From assembly GCA_036382855.1 (NCBI GenBank), contig DASVPO010000024.1, positions 124,001-188,000 of the forward strand: 64,000 bases of DNA, given 5' to 3'. Source of the DNA: DASVTR01 sp036382855. GTDB taxonomy: Bacteria > Acidobacteriota > Blastocatellia > Pyrinomonadales > Pyrinomonadaceae. Below the pieces are notes generated by a model, which saw nothing but the letters and a program-made list of their open reading frames with translations, ran no database searches and was not told the DNA's origin. The first letter of the stretch is position 1, and each line of letters opens with the position of its first letter. This document shows, piece by piece, positions 1-9,854 of the stretch. The translations under genes were made by a program, and so were the position numbers.

Positions 1-441
1 TGCCTCTCGTCCTTTGCCCGTCCAGCGTGCGCGGTCAAACATCACGAGCGCCATCATCAACGCGTGGTGCTGGCCCGCACGATCCTCCGCAAACTCAAAC
101 TGCCCGTACAGGCGGTCAATCAACTCTATGGAAGCCTGCGCCGCCTCCTCGTCCTTGAAGCCGAGCTTATTGGCGAAGAACTTCGAATAGACGTTCATCG
201 GATGAGACGTTGAGGTATAGAGGTCGAAGTAGCTGCTAATGAGCCCAGCTTCCTGCAAGACAGACCCTACGTAAGACGGTCGCGACCCCGTGATGATGGC
301 GAGGTCTTCGACTTCGCTCATCCCTGAGACGTAGAGCGCTATAATCTGCTCCTTCTTGCTCACGCGCCGCATACGCTTTTCAGCACCCGCTCCCTGCTTT
401 TCGTTCTCCGACCGCTTTTTTTGATTCGCCTTGCTGCTCAC
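1..441 (-). CDS. Partial gene: possible HTH-containing protein, function unknown
   Basis: Leftward reading frame, open from a GTG at 441 to the window edge (147 codons, no stop), so the C-terminus is missing. The GTG is supported by a GGGAGG-type ribosome site about 8 bases upstream; there is no in-frame ATG nearby before residue 24. The first 25 residues are basic and polar. Residues about 26-60 (SKKEQIIALYVSGMSEVEDL, then SRPSYVGSVLQEAGL) have the length and spacing of a helix-turn-helix of the sigma-70 region 4 or resolvase type, followed by a helical region of unknown kind. The DNA-binding role is inferred from this pattern only. No neighbour helps, because the next gene to the right is divergent. 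Confidence 0.55.
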   Translation of the reverse strand, partial: MSSKANQKKRSENEKQGAGAEKRMRRVSKKEQIIALYVSGMSEVEDLAIITGSRPSYVGSVLQEAGLISSYFDLYTSTSHPMNVYSKFFANKLGFKDEEAAQASIELIDRLYGQFEFAEDRAGQHHALMMALVMFDRARWTGKGREA

Positions 442-877
442 TTATCTTCCCTCCCTTTTGAAAATGTCCGTCTTCAAATTAATCCCGCCCCTCGCGCGGC
501 CATTAAATACTACTACTTACACAAAATCCACGCGCGGCCTTCGTGCTCCGTCGAACGGCAAAGATTCTAATACTCTTCTACACGCTTTCGTGGCAAATAA
601 GAAATAGTGTCGTTTGGTCGGCAAAACTTTTCATCATTTAAATCTAAGTGAAAACTTGCACATCGGATTAAAAAAAAAGTAGTATCACTCACGAAACTTC
701 AAAGCAGTACGAAATCGAGGGGGAGAACCGAGGCGTTCGTGTACCGACTTGTATGTTGAGCACTCCGCTAAAGGGTTGTGCCTATTAGTCTCAAGTCGGT
801 TTCCGCATGCCTGCATTGCCTGTTTTTCGTCTGCCGGACGCAAAGCTTGAAAGGTTCATAAGGAAAGGCCGCGCGCG
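442..877. other. Divergent intergenic region upstream of the act-cox operon
   Basis: 436 bases between the leftward gene and actA with no credible reading frame. The middle (about 590-700) is markedly AT-rich with an A8 run near 670-678, and the actA-proximal part is GC-rich. The promoter for the 14-kb respiratory operon must lie here, but I could not find a convincing -35/-10 pair and claim none. Confidence 0.5.
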
Positions 878-1546
878 ATGCCGCAAATCTTTCATCACAG
901 CACAAATGTGCTGGCTAAGCTGAGCATTTTCGGAGCCATCTTTATCCTGCTGGCTGCGCTCTGGGTGCTGGCCGAAATCAATCGCTCGTCGTGGAATACG
1001 GGAGCTTTCGTCGAGCGCGAGCAGCCCGTTCAATTCAGCCACAAGCACCATTCGGGCGACGACGGCATTGATTGCCGTTATTGCCATACCTCTGTCGAAA
1101 CGGCGGCCTCGGCCGGAATGCCTTCAACGAAAATCTGCATGAACTGTCATTCGCAAATCTGGGCCGACAGTCCTTATCTCGAACCCGTCCGGGAAAGCTG
1201 GCGCACAGGCAAGCCAATTGAGTGGACGCGCGTTCACGACCTGCCGGACTACGCCTATTTCAATCACAGCATACACGTCAGCAAGGGCGTCGGTTGTTCA
1301 AGTTGTCACGGGCGCGTTGACGAGATGCCGCTCGTTTATCAGGCTTCGTCTTTGCAGATGGAGTGGTGTCTGGAATGCCACCGCGCGCCTGAGCGCTTCG
1401 TCAGGCCGAAGGACAAAATCTTCGACATGAAGTGGCGGCCGCAAAACACGACGAACGAAGAGATAGCCGAAGGAAGAAGGCTTGTCGGCGAATACAAGAT
1501 TCAGAAACGCAATATTCTCGAAAGCTGCTCGACCTGTCACAGGTAG
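878..1546 (+). CDS. actA: Alternative complex III subunit ActA, pentahaem cytochrome c
   Basis: Electron-transferring subunit of alternative complex III (ACIII), the quinol:cytochrome c/oxidase oxidoreductase that replaces bc1 in many bacteria. The 222-residue protein has an uncleaved N-terminal membrane anchor (about residues 12-32, LSIFGAIFILLAALWVLAEI) and five CxxCH haem-binding motifs (CRYCH, CMNCH, CSSCH, CLECH, CSTCH), matching the five-haem ActA family. An AAGGAAAGG element lies 10-15 bases before the ATG. It is the first gene of the act-cox operon; actB begins 20 bases after its stop. The family call is firm because of the haem count and the gene order. Confidence 0.95.
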   Translation: MPQIFHHSTNVLAKLSIFGAIFILLAALWVLAEINRSSWNTGAFVEREQPVQFSHKHHSGDDGIDCRYCHTSVETAASAGMPSTKICMNCHSQIWADSPYLEPVRESWRTGKPIEWTRVHDLPDYAYFNHSIHVSKGVGCSSCHGRVDEMPLVYQASSLQMEWCLECHRAPERFVRPKDKIFDMKWRPQNTTNEEIAEGRRLVGEYKIQKRNILESCSTCHR

Positions 1547-1565
1547 ATTGAAGGGTAAAGCTTAG

Positions 1566-4500
1566 ATGCATGGTAAAGAGAGTCAGACTAATTTCGCTTT
1601 AATCCGCGAGCGCGTGCTGGCCCAACAGGAACGGCAGGGCAAAGACTACTGGCGCAGCCTCGAAGAGTTTGCTGAAACGCCGGAGTTTCGCGAGTTTGTG
1701 GAGCGCGAATATCCGCAGCACGCGGAAGAGTGGGATAGCGCTGTCGAGCGGCGCACGTTCCTGAAGTTGATGGGAGCGTCGCTGGCGCTCGCGGGGCTTT
1801 CGGGCTGCGTCTACCAACCGCCGGAGAAGATTGTTCCTTACGTCAACTCGCCGGATGAGATGATTCCCGGCAAGGCGCTCTTTTTCGCGACCGCGTTTCC
1901 GCTCGGAGGCGTGGCGACCGGCCTGCTGGTCAAAAGTAACGACGGACGCCCGACCAAAATCGAGGGCAACCCGGACCACCCGAACAGCCGTTATCCTGAC
2001 CGCGCGGACGCTCAAGGCTCAAGCGCCACAGACCTCTTCGCGCAAGCCTCCCTGCTCGGCCTCTACGACCCGGACCGCTCGCAGACCCTCACCTTCCGCG
2101 AAGAGATACGCCCCTGGACAGCCTTTCTCGGCGAGATGCGGACGGTCCTGGAAAACATGCGCGCTGGCGGCGGCGCTGGCCTTCGTTTTCTGACCGAGAC
2201 GGTCACATCGCCGACGCTCGCTTTCCAGTTAGACACTATCCTGCGCGAATTTCCGGCTGCGCGCTGGCATCAGTATGAGCCTGCGGGGCGGGACAACGCG
2301 CGTGCGGGCGCAATGGCAGCCTTCGGTCAACCCGTTAACACCATCTATCGCTTCGAGCGCGCAGACCGCATCTTTTCGATTGATTCCGATTTTCTGGCCT
2401 GCGGCCCCGGCAATCTATGGTACGGGCGCGACTTCGCCTCGAAGCGTCGCATCGTCGAAGGCAAGACGGACATGAATCGCCTTTACATGGTCGAAAGCAC
2501 GCCGACGACCACAGGCGCGAAGGCAGACCATAAGCTGGCGCTCCGTCCGAGTGAAATCGAAGGCTTCGCACGCGCCGTCGCCGCAGCTTTGGGCGTCAAC
2601 TCCGGCGGCGCTCAGGCAGCAGCGCCCACAGGCCCGCACGCCAACTGGATTAACGCTCTCGTCCGCGACCTGCAACAGTCGCGCGGGCGCAGCATCGTCA
2701 TCGCAGGAGACGAACAATCGCCTGCCGTTCATGCGTTGGCCCACGCGATGAACGACGCGCTCGGCAACACAGGCCAGACCGTTACCTACACAGACCCAAT
2801 CGAGTTTACCCCTGCGAATTTCGGCGGCAACATGCAATCGCTGCGCGAGCTTGTGCGAGATTTGGACGCGGGCGCAGTCGAACTGCTCGTCGTCCTCGGC
2901 GGCAATCCTGTCTATAACGCGCCCGCTGATTTGAACTTTCTCGAAAGCTTCAAGAAAGCGAAGCTGCGCGTTCACCTGAGCCTCTATAAGGACGAGACTT
3001 CCGAGTGGGCCCACTGGCACATCCCCGCTGCGCACTACCTCGAATCGTGGAGCGACGCGCGCTCCTACGACGGCACAGTCTCCGTCATACAGCCACTCAT
3101 CGCGCCCCTCTACGATGGACGCACGGCCCACGAGATGCTGGCCGTCTTCTCCAATCAATTCGACCGCAAAAGCTACGACATCATACGTGATTTCTGGCAA
3201 GGGCAGATGACAGGAGGCAGCGGGACTAACAACGCAGGAGCAGCGGCAGCGCCGCCCACGGGTCAGACGCAAGCGCCAGCTAACAATCAAAGACCAACAG
3301 GCAATCAGCCGTCGCAAACTCCTGCTCCGCAGAACGCAAACGTAGCGAGCCGTCCTCCCGCGAGTGCAACAACAGCGGGCGGCGGCAGTAGCTCGCCTCT
3401 CATCTCTCAACGTCTGGCCTCGCCGGGCGATTTCGAGAAAGCATGGCGGCAGGCCGTTCACGACGGCTATATCGCGAACACGACGTTGCCTGCGCGAACC
3501 GGCCTGAGCGTCAAAGCGCCGGACCAGTCCGCGTCTCCCGTCGCGCAGCCTTCGCAGGGCAGTACGCTCGAAATCGTTTTCCGCACAGACCCGACGCTCT
3601 ACGACGGTCGCTTCGCCAATAACGGCTGGCTGCAAGAGTTGCCCAAGCCGCTGACGAAGCTCACATGGGACAACGCCGCCATGGTGAGTCCCAACACGGC
3701 CAAGCGCCTCGGCCTCGTCAATAAGATTGGCACACACGGCGGCAATGTTTTTGCAGACACTGTGACGCTCGAATACGGCGGACGCAAAGTCAGCAAACCC
3801 GTCCCCGTCTGGATACAGCCCGGACATCCTGACGACTGCATTACCGTTCATCTCGGCTACGGACGACGCCGCGCGGGCCGCGTCGGAAACAACGTCGGCT
3901 TCAACGCCTACGAGATTCGCACCGCCGACACGCCTTGGTTCGGCGTGAACGCGAAAGTCACAGCATCGGGCGCGCAGTCGGAGCTGGCGACAACGCAGCT
4001 TCATTTCAATATGGAGAATCGCGATGTCGTTCGTTCGGCCACGCTCGCAGACTATTTGAAGCATCCCGAATACGCGAAAGAGGAGGTGCACGAACCCGGC
4101 TACGGCGAGTCAATGTATCCGCCCTACGACTACAAGGATCAGGGCAACGGTTATGCTTGGGGGATGGCGATTGACGTGAGCAGTTGTGTCGGCTGCTCGG
4201 CCTGCGTCGTCGCGTGCCAGAGTGAGAACAACATCCCTGTCGTCGGCAAAGAGCAGGTGATGCGCAGCCGCGAGATGCACTGGCTGCGCGTTGACAGCTA
4301 CTTCGGAGGCGCGGACACCAACAACCCCGAAGGGCCATACTTCATGCCCGTTCCCTGCATGCACTGCGAGCAAGCGCCCTGCGAGCCTGTCTGTCCTGTT
4401 CATGCCACCGTTCACGACACGGAGGGCACAAACAACATGGTCTACAACCGCTGCGTCGGCACGCGCTACTGCTCAAACAACTGCCCCTACAAAGTGCGCC

Positions 4501-4874
4501 GCTTCAACTTCCTGCTTTATCAGGATTGGACAACGCCGACCTACCAGTTGATGCGCAACCCTGAAGTGACCATTCGCAGTCGCGGCGTGATGGAAAAGTG
4601 TACCTACTGCATTCAGCGCATCCAGTCGGCCAAGATTGAATCGGAAAAGGAGGGACGCCACATACGCGACGGCGAGATCGTTACGGCCTGCCAGGCAGTC
4701 TGCCCTGCGGACGCCATCGTCTTCGGTGACATCAACGACCCGAAGTCACGCGTCTCGCAGTTGAAGAAGGAGCAGCGCAACTATTCGCTGCTGGCAGACC
4801 TCAACACGCAGCCGCGCACAACCTACTTGTCGGCGCTCCGCAACCCCAATCCTGAGCTTGGGGAGAAGGCTTGA
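1566..4874 (+). CDS. actB: Alternative complex III subunit ActB, molybdopterin-like/iron-sulfur fusion
   Basis: Large periplasmic subunit of ACIII, 1102 residues, combining a molybdopterin-oxidoreductase-like part (known in this family to lack the cofactor) with a C-terminal ferredoxin-like part. A twin-arginine signal lies internally at residues 62-81 (ERRTFLKLMG, then a hydrophobic stretch ending LSGC). Cys motifs begin at residue 874: CVGCSACVVAC, CMHCEQAPCEPVCP, CVGTRYCSNNCP and CTYC...CQAVCP. The third has Thr where a cluster cysteine is usual, fitting the family's three [4Fe-4S] plus one [3Fe-4S]. Residues about 548-610 are an N/Q/P/T/A-rich insert that looks disordered. The stop overlaps the start region of actC. 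Confidence 0.95.
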   Translation: MHGKESQTNFALIRERVLAQQERQGKDYWRSLEEFAETPEFREFVEREYPQHAEEWDSAVERRTFLKLMGASLALAGLSGCVYQPPEKIVPYVNSPDEMIPGKALFFATAFPLGGVATGLLVKSNDGRPTKIEGNPDHPNSRYPDRADAQGSSATDLFAQASLLGLYDPDRSQTLTFREEIRPWTAFLGEMRTVLENMRAGGGAGLRFLTETVTSPTLAFQLDTILREFPAARWHQYEPAGRDNARAGAMAAFGQPVNTIYRFERADRIFSIDSDFLACGPGNLWYGRDFASKRRIVEGKTDMNRLYMVESTPTTTGAKADHKLALRPSEIEGFARAVAAALGVNSGGAQAAAPTGPHANWINALVRDLQQSRGRSIVIAGDEQSPAVHALAHAMNDALGNTGQTVTYTDPIEFTPANFGGNMQSLRELVRDLDAGAVELLVVLGGNPVYNAPADLNFLESFKKAKLRVHLSLYKDETSEWAHWHIPAAHYLESWSDARSYDGTVSVIQPLIAPLYDGRTAHEMLAVFSNQFDRKSYDIIRDFWQGQMTGGSGTNNAGAAAAPPTGQTQAPANNQRPTGNQPSQTPAPQNANVASRPPASATTAGGGSSSPLISQRLASPGDFEKAWRQAVHDGYIANTTLPARTGLSVKAPDQSASPVAQPSQGSTLEIVFRTDPTLYDGRFANNGWLQELPKPLTKLTWDNAAMVSPNTAKRLGLVNKIGTHGGNVFADTVTLEYGGRKVSKPVPVWIQPGHPDDCITVHLGYGRRRAGRVGNNVGFNAYEIRTADTPWFGVNAKVTASGAQSELATTQLHFNMENRDVVRSATLADYLKHPEYAKEEVHEPGYGESMYPPYDYKDQGNGYAWGMAIDVSSCVGCSACVVACQSENNIPVVGKEQVMRSREMHWLRVDSYFGGADTNNPEGPYFMPVPCMHCEQAPCEPVCPVHATVHDTEGTNNMVYNRCVGTRYCSNNCPYKVRRFNFLLYQDWTTPTYQLMRNPEVTIRSRGVMEKCTYCIQRIQSAKIESEKEGRHIRDGEIVTACQAVCPADAIVFGDINDPKSRVSQLKKEQRNYSLLADLNTQPRTTYLSALRNPNPELGEKA

Positions 4875-4879
4875 GTCTC

Positions 4880-6271
<1,392 letters not shown>

Positions 6272-6281
6272 AGAAGTGATG

Positions 6282-6430
6282 AGTAATGAGTGATGAGTAA
6301 TGAGTGATGAATAATGAGTGATGTGTGATGAGTGTTTGAATCTATAACGTGCGGCGAGTCTTCGGGAAACGGTGATGAGAGCAGTGCTCTTGGTTTTCAA
6401 CTCATCACTCATTACTCATCACTCATTACT
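6282..6430. repeat. Intergenic inverted low-complexity repeat, GATGAGTAATGAG type
   Basis: The left arm 6282-6310 and right arm 6402-6430 are perfect 29-base inverted copies built from alternating GAGTAATGAG/GAGTGATGAG words. The left arm continues as degenerate copies to about 6334. The roughly 90-base spacer is unrelated. The right arm ends about 17 bases before actD. The same words recur at 62581-62653. Confidence 0.9.
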
Positions 6431-6447
6431 GCTTTTGAGGTTAAGCG

Positions 6448-7014
6448 ATGGATAAAGACACGACGGCAGCGCTGAATGTCAGAACGCCTCCGCTCTACGG
6501 ACTGATGGCGGAATTCGATAACCCTACGGATCTGGTGGCTGCGGCGCGTAGCTCTTATGAGGAGGGCTACAGGATGATTAACGGCTACACACCCTACCCG
6601 ATTGAGGAGCTACAGGAAGCCATCGGTTTTCACAAGACGGGGATGCCGCTCCTGGTCTTGATTGGCGGCATCATCGGCGCGATTCTCGGCTACGGGATGC
6701 AGTATTACCTGTCTGTGATTGACTACCCGATTAACGTCGGCGGGCGGCCCTTTCATAGTTGGCCGTCGTTTATCCCGATTACGTTTGAGACGACCGTGCT
6801 CTGCGCGGCCTTAGCCGCCGTCTTCGGCATGCTCGCTTTGAACAATCTGCCGCAGCCCTATCATCCCGTCTTCAACGCGCCCAACTTCGAACTGGCGAGC
6901 CGCGACCGCTTTTTCCTCGCCATCGAAGCCAAAGACCCGCTCTTTGAGTATGACAAGACCTTGAAGTTTATGCAGACGCTGAACGCGCGCGAGGTGGTTG
7001 ATGTTGAAGTCTAA
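6448..7014 (+). CDS. actD: Alternative complex III subunit ActD (DUF3341 family)
   Basis: Membrane subunit of ACIII, 188 residues, the usual family size. The N-terminal soluble part contains PLYGLMAEFDNPTDLVAAAR and GYTPYPIEEL, typical of the DUF3341/ActD family. Two membrane helices follow at about residues 69-88 (LLVLIGGIIGAILGYGMQYY) and 115-135. It starts at ATG 6448 after GAGGTTAAGCG. The last 14 bases overlap the start of actE, which suggests translational coupling. Confidence 0.93.
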   Translation: MDKDTTAALNVRTPPLYGLMAEFDNPTDLVAAARSSYEEGYRMINGYTPYPIEELQEAIGFHKTGMPLLVLIGGIIGAILGYGMQYYLSVIDYPINVGGRPFHSWPSFIPITFETTVLCAALAAVFGMLALNNLPQPYHPVFNAPNFELASRDRFFLAIEAKDPLFEYDKTLKFMQTLNAREVVDVEV

Positions 7015-7948
7015 ATTCAAGGTAAAAGTAGAAAGGCGAAAGGTAAAAGTGAAGAACAGGCAGGCACAAGGTCCAGAGTCGAAAGTCCAAGCTCGAACTC
7101 ATGTTCGCGGCTTTGGACATCGTTCTGCCCTTTACCTTTTACCTTTTATCTTTTGCCTTTTCTTCGCCGTCGGCTGCCGGCAGGACATGCAGGACCAGCC
7201 GCGTTATGAGGCGTATGAGCCGAGCGGTTTTTTCAAAGATGGGCTGGCCTCGCGCCCGCTCGTCGAGGGCACGGTCGCGCGCGGCTACATGAGAAACGAT
7301 ACGGAGTTCTACACAGGAAAGATTGACCGCAGCCGTACAGGCGCGGCCACAACGGCCGCCACCGCACAGAACGCAGGCGGCCGCACGTCCGGCGGCGACG
7401 CCGCGCAGCCCGAAGGACAAACCACCTCGCCGCAGGGCACGCTCGATACTCAAAACTCGAACGCATCAGGCGGCGGAACAGAGGCGGGCGGCACTACCAC
7501 GTCCGGCGCGAACAACGGTGCGCCCAATCAAAGGGGCGGCGCAGTCGCGCAGGGCGACCCGAATGATGTCGAGACGTTTCCGTTTGCGTTGACGGCGGAG
7601 GTCGTTAATCGCGGGCAGGAGCGCTACAAGATTTTCTGTGCGATGTGCCACGGCGATGCGGGCTACGGCGACGGCATGATTGTTAGGCGCGGATTCCGCA
7701 AGCCGCCCTCATATCACACGCCGGAGTTGCGCGCGGCGCGTGTCGGGCATCTCTTCGACGTGATTACAAACGGCTGGGGTTCGATGCCCAACTACGCGGC
7801 GCAGATTCCACCCGCAGACCGCTGGGCCATCATCGCTTACATACGCGCGTTGCAGTTGTCGCAGGCCGGGGTGACTGCTGACAACGCAAACGCGCCGCAG
7901 CAGCAGCAAGCAGCGCCGGGAGCGCCGAACGCCGGAGGGGCAAAATAA
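7001..7948 (+). CDS. actE: Alternative complex III subunit ActE, monohaem cytochrome c lipoprotein
   Basis: Monohaem cytochrome c of ACIII, about 315 residues, one haem site (CAMCHG) near residue 217. ATG 7001 lies inside the actD end, with GAGGTGG 5 bases upstream; TTG at 6998 is less likely. The N-terminus is odd: a Lys/Val/Arg-rich stretch (KVKVERRKVKVK), about 30 residues of spacer, then a hydrophobic core (LYLLPFIFCLFFAVGC) ending in a lipobox cysteine followed by RQDMQDQPRYE, the conserved ActE start. Both the basic stretch and the core are encoded by the arms of an inverted repeat. Residues about 105-180 and the C-tail are Gly/Ala/Asn/Gln-rich and probably disordered. The haem domain covers about 190-290. 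Confidence 0.93.
   Translation: MLKSKFKVKVERRKVKVKNRQAQGPESKVQARTHVRGFGHRSALYLLPFIFCLFFAVGCRQDMQDQPRYEAYEPSGFFKDGLASRPLVEGTVARGYMRNDTEFYTGKIDRSRTGAATTAATAQNAGGRTSGGDAAQPEGQTTSPQGTLDTQNSNASGGGTEAGGTTTSGANNGAPNQRGGAVAQGDPNDVETFPFALTAEVVNRGQERYKIFCAMCHGDAGYGDGMIVRRGFRKPPSYHTPELRAARVGHLFDVITNGWGSMPNYAAQIPPADRWAIIAYIRALQLSQAGVTADNANAPQQQQAAPGAPNAGGAK
7019..7164. repeat. Inverted GGTAAAAG/CTTTTACC repeat inside the actE signal-peptide region
   Basis: The left arm (7019-7054) is made of GGTAAAAG and AAAGGCGAAAGG words; the right arm (about 7127-7164) is made of complementary CCTTTTACCTTTT and TTTTGCCTTTTC words. A second, poorer inverted pair of the AAGGTCC/AAGTCCAAG type is nested between them (7068-7118). 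Both outer arms are translated as part of ActE. It is the same repeat class as 9857-10010 and 55446-55507. Confidence 0.9.
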
Positions 7949-7950
7949 TC

Positions 7951-9159
7951 TTGGACGCGACGTACACAGTTCCAACTGAGGTCAATCGCTACCAGCAGCG
8001 GGCGCTCATCATCGGTCTGGTGTTCACAGTCCTGCTGGCCGTCGGTATCTTCCTGCCTCCGCCTCTGGGTGGCGGAGTGGCGCAGTTTTTCCGTTCCTAT
8101 TTGCTGGCGTTTGTGTTCTGGGTCGGCATCAGCGTCGGCTGCCTGGCGCTCTTGATGCTGCAACATCTGACGGGCGGCGCATGGGGGCTGGTCATTCGTC
8201 GCGTGCTCGAAGCCGGAACGCGCACGCTGCCCTTGATGCTCATTCTCTTCGTTCCGCTCGTCTTCGGACTCGAACACATTTACGAATGGGTTCACCCCGA
8301 ACACATTGAAGAGCCTGTGGCCCGCCATCTGGTAGAATCCAAGCACGCGTATCTCAACGTGCCGTTCTTTCTGATTCGCACAGCCATCTACTTCGCAATC
8401 TGGGCCGTGTTGATGCTGCTCTTAAACAGGTGGTCCGCCGAACAGGACAGGACGGCTAACCGTCGTCTTTCGCGCAGCCTGCAACTGCTGAGCGGGCCGG
8501 GGCTGGTGCTGCTTGTTTTGACCGTCACGTTCGCTTCGATTGACTGGGTGATGTCCTTGGAGCCGGAATGGTTCTCGACCATCTTCGGCCTCATCTTTGT
8601 CATCGGGTGGGTGCTGACGGCGTTTGCGTTTGTGATAGCGGTCATGGTCTGGCTGGCGCGACGGAAGCCCTTGGAAGACGTACTGCGCCCGCATCATCTG
8701 CACGACCTAGGCAAGCTGCTGCTGGCCTTCGTGATGATCTGGGCCTACTTCAATTTCTCGCAGTATTTAATCATCTGGTCGGGCAACATCCCGGAAGAAA
8801 CCAAGTGGTACTTGCACAGATCGCGCGGCGGGTGGGGCTGGATTGCCGTCATCGTCGTCATCTTCCATTTCGCGCTGCCGTTTCTGCTCTTGCTCTCGCG
8901 CGACCTGAAGCGCAACTCGCGCCGCCTCGCGCTGATTGCCGTCGTCGTTTTCCTGATGCGCTTTCTTGATTTGTTCTGGATTATCACGCCGACGTTTCGC
9001 CCCGAACACATAGGGGTGAGCCTGCTGGACATCGTTGCGCCCGTGGCGCTCGGCGGGCTGTGGGTGGCCTTCTTCGCGTGGCAACTGAAGAAGCGGCAAC
9101 TGCTGCCCATCAACGACCCGTATCTCGAACAGGCTCTCGAACACGCGCATCATCATTAA
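7951..9159 (+). CDS. actF: Alternative complex III subunit ActF, NrfD-like membrane protein
   Basis: Second NrfD-like polytopic subunit of ACIII, paralogous in fold to ActC; about 402 residues with roughly ten hydrophobic segments. Recognisable family stretches are LLMLQHLTGGAWGLVIRRVL, FVPLVFGLEHIYEWVHPEH and FSQYLIIWSGNIPEETKWY. The start is TTG at 7951, three bases after the actE stop, with GGAGGGG about 10 bases upstream; no in-frame ATG precedes conserved sequence. The C-terminus is His-rich (EHAHHH). A short perfect hairpin follows it. Confidence 0.93.
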   Translation: MDATYTVPTEVNRYQQRALIIGLVFTVLLAVGIFLPPPLGGGVAQFFRSYLLAFVFWVGISVGCLALLMLQHLTGGAWGLVIRRVLEAGTRTLPLMLILFVPLVFGLEHIYEWVHPEHIEEPVARHLVESKHAYLNVPFFLIRTAIYFAIWAVLMLLLNRWSAEQDRTANRRLSRSLQLLSGPGLVLLVLTVTFASIDWVMSLEPEWFSTIFGLIFVIGWVLTAFAFVIAVMVWLARRKPLEDVLRPHHLHDLGKLLLAFVMIWAYFNFSQYLIIWSGNIPEETKWYLHRSRGGWGWIAVIVVIFHFALPFLLLLSRDLKRNSRRLALIAVVVFLMRFLDLFWIITPTFRPEHIGVSLLDIVAPVALGGLWVAFFAWQLKKRQLLPINDPYLEQALEHAHHH

Positions 9160-9161
9160 GA

Positions 9162-9196
9162 ATTCAATCCTTGACTCACGCAGTCAAGGATTGAAT
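9162..9196. repeat. Perfect 15-bp hairpin between actF and the next gene
   Basis: Left arm 9162-9176 (ATTCAATCCTTGACT), 5-base loop, right arm 9182-9196. No T-run follows, and an ATG (9195) sits on its right edge. It may be an RNA processing or stabilising hairpin, or a short member of the inverted-repeat family; its words resemble the arms at 51011-51090. Confidence 0.8.
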
Positions 9197-9221
9197 GAAT
9201 CAATCGAGGGGTTTAACTGAA

Positions 9222-9854
9222 ATGAAGAAGTCTCGTCAACATGACGACATTCACAGGACGCCGGACGTTTCGCACGTGCAGAACCCGGATGTTGCACACG
9301 AAGAGAGCGACGTGAATGTCAAAGCCATTCTGCAATTCGTCGGCGGGCTGCTGGTCTTCGGCGTTATCGTTTGCGTTTTGATGTGGTTGCTCTTCAAGTA
9401 TTTCGAATCGCGCGAGGCGAGGATGGAGGCGCAAAATCCGGCTGGACCGATGGCCTTCCATGCGAGCGAGAAAGTGCCGCCTGAGCCGCGCTTGCAGAGC
9501 GCGCCAGCCTTCGGCGTGCAGATTGACAAAAACATGCCGGTCAACGCTGAAGAGATTAAGAAAATCGGCAACTACGACGAGAAGACGCGCAGCGTCAGCC
9601 TCGAACTCAACAAGCCGCAGGCGGAGATGGAAGTCCTCAGCGAGCTCTGGAAAGAGCAGCTTGAAAAGGGAACCGTAGACCCGAAGACTGGAAAGACCGT
9701 CGGCCTTCCCATCGAAGAGGCAAAGAAAAAGCTTCTCGAAGAGAAGCTGCCGACGAGAGCGCAGCAACCCGGACAACAGCAGCCGAGCGCGCAGGGCGAA
9801 GACGTGCCCTCCTACGAAAGCTCCGGCCGGATGCTGGAAAAGAGAGACCAGTGA
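9222..9854 (+). CDS. Membrane-anchored protein of the act-cox operon, function unknown
   Basis: About 210 residues. The N-terminus is charged and His/Asp-rich. One membrane helix follows (LQFVGGLLVFGVIVCVLMWL), then an extracytoplasmic part containing QIDKNMPVNAEEIKKIGNYD and ending in a Gln/Pro/Ser-rich tail. I do not recognise a named family. ATG 9222 was chosen over ATG 9195 because GAGGGG (9206-9211) lies 10 bases upstream of it, while 9195 sits in a hairpin. Its place between actF and the SCO gene, with a one-base stop/start overlap with the latter, points to a role in ACIII or oxidase assembly or structure (inference). No haem or metal motif is seen. Confidence 0.75.
   Translation: MKKSRQHDDIHRTPDVSHVQNPDVAHEESDVNVKAILQFVGGLLVFGVIVCVLMWLLFKYFESREARMEAQNPAGPMAFHASEKVPPEPRLQSAPAFGVQIDKNMPVNAEEIKKIGNYDEKTRSVSLELNKPQAEMEVLSELWKEQLEKGTVDPKTGKTVGLPIEEAKKKLLEEKLPTRAQQPGQQQPSAQGEDVPSYESSGRMLEKRDQ

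Noticed and set aside
442..877. Promoter boxes for actA
   Set aside because: Several TTG-type and TA-rich hexamers exist in the AT-rich stretch, but none at acceptable spacing with good matches in both boxes.
2415..4091. 558-codon open frame on the minus strand opposite actB
   Set aside because: It mirrors actB codon structure in GC-rich DNA, has no ribosome site or recognisable domain, and actB is certain on the other strand.
6282..6430. CRISPR-like array of GATGAGTAATGAG units
   Set aside because: Units are contiguous low-complexity words in two inverted blocks, without regular unique spacers or cas genes.
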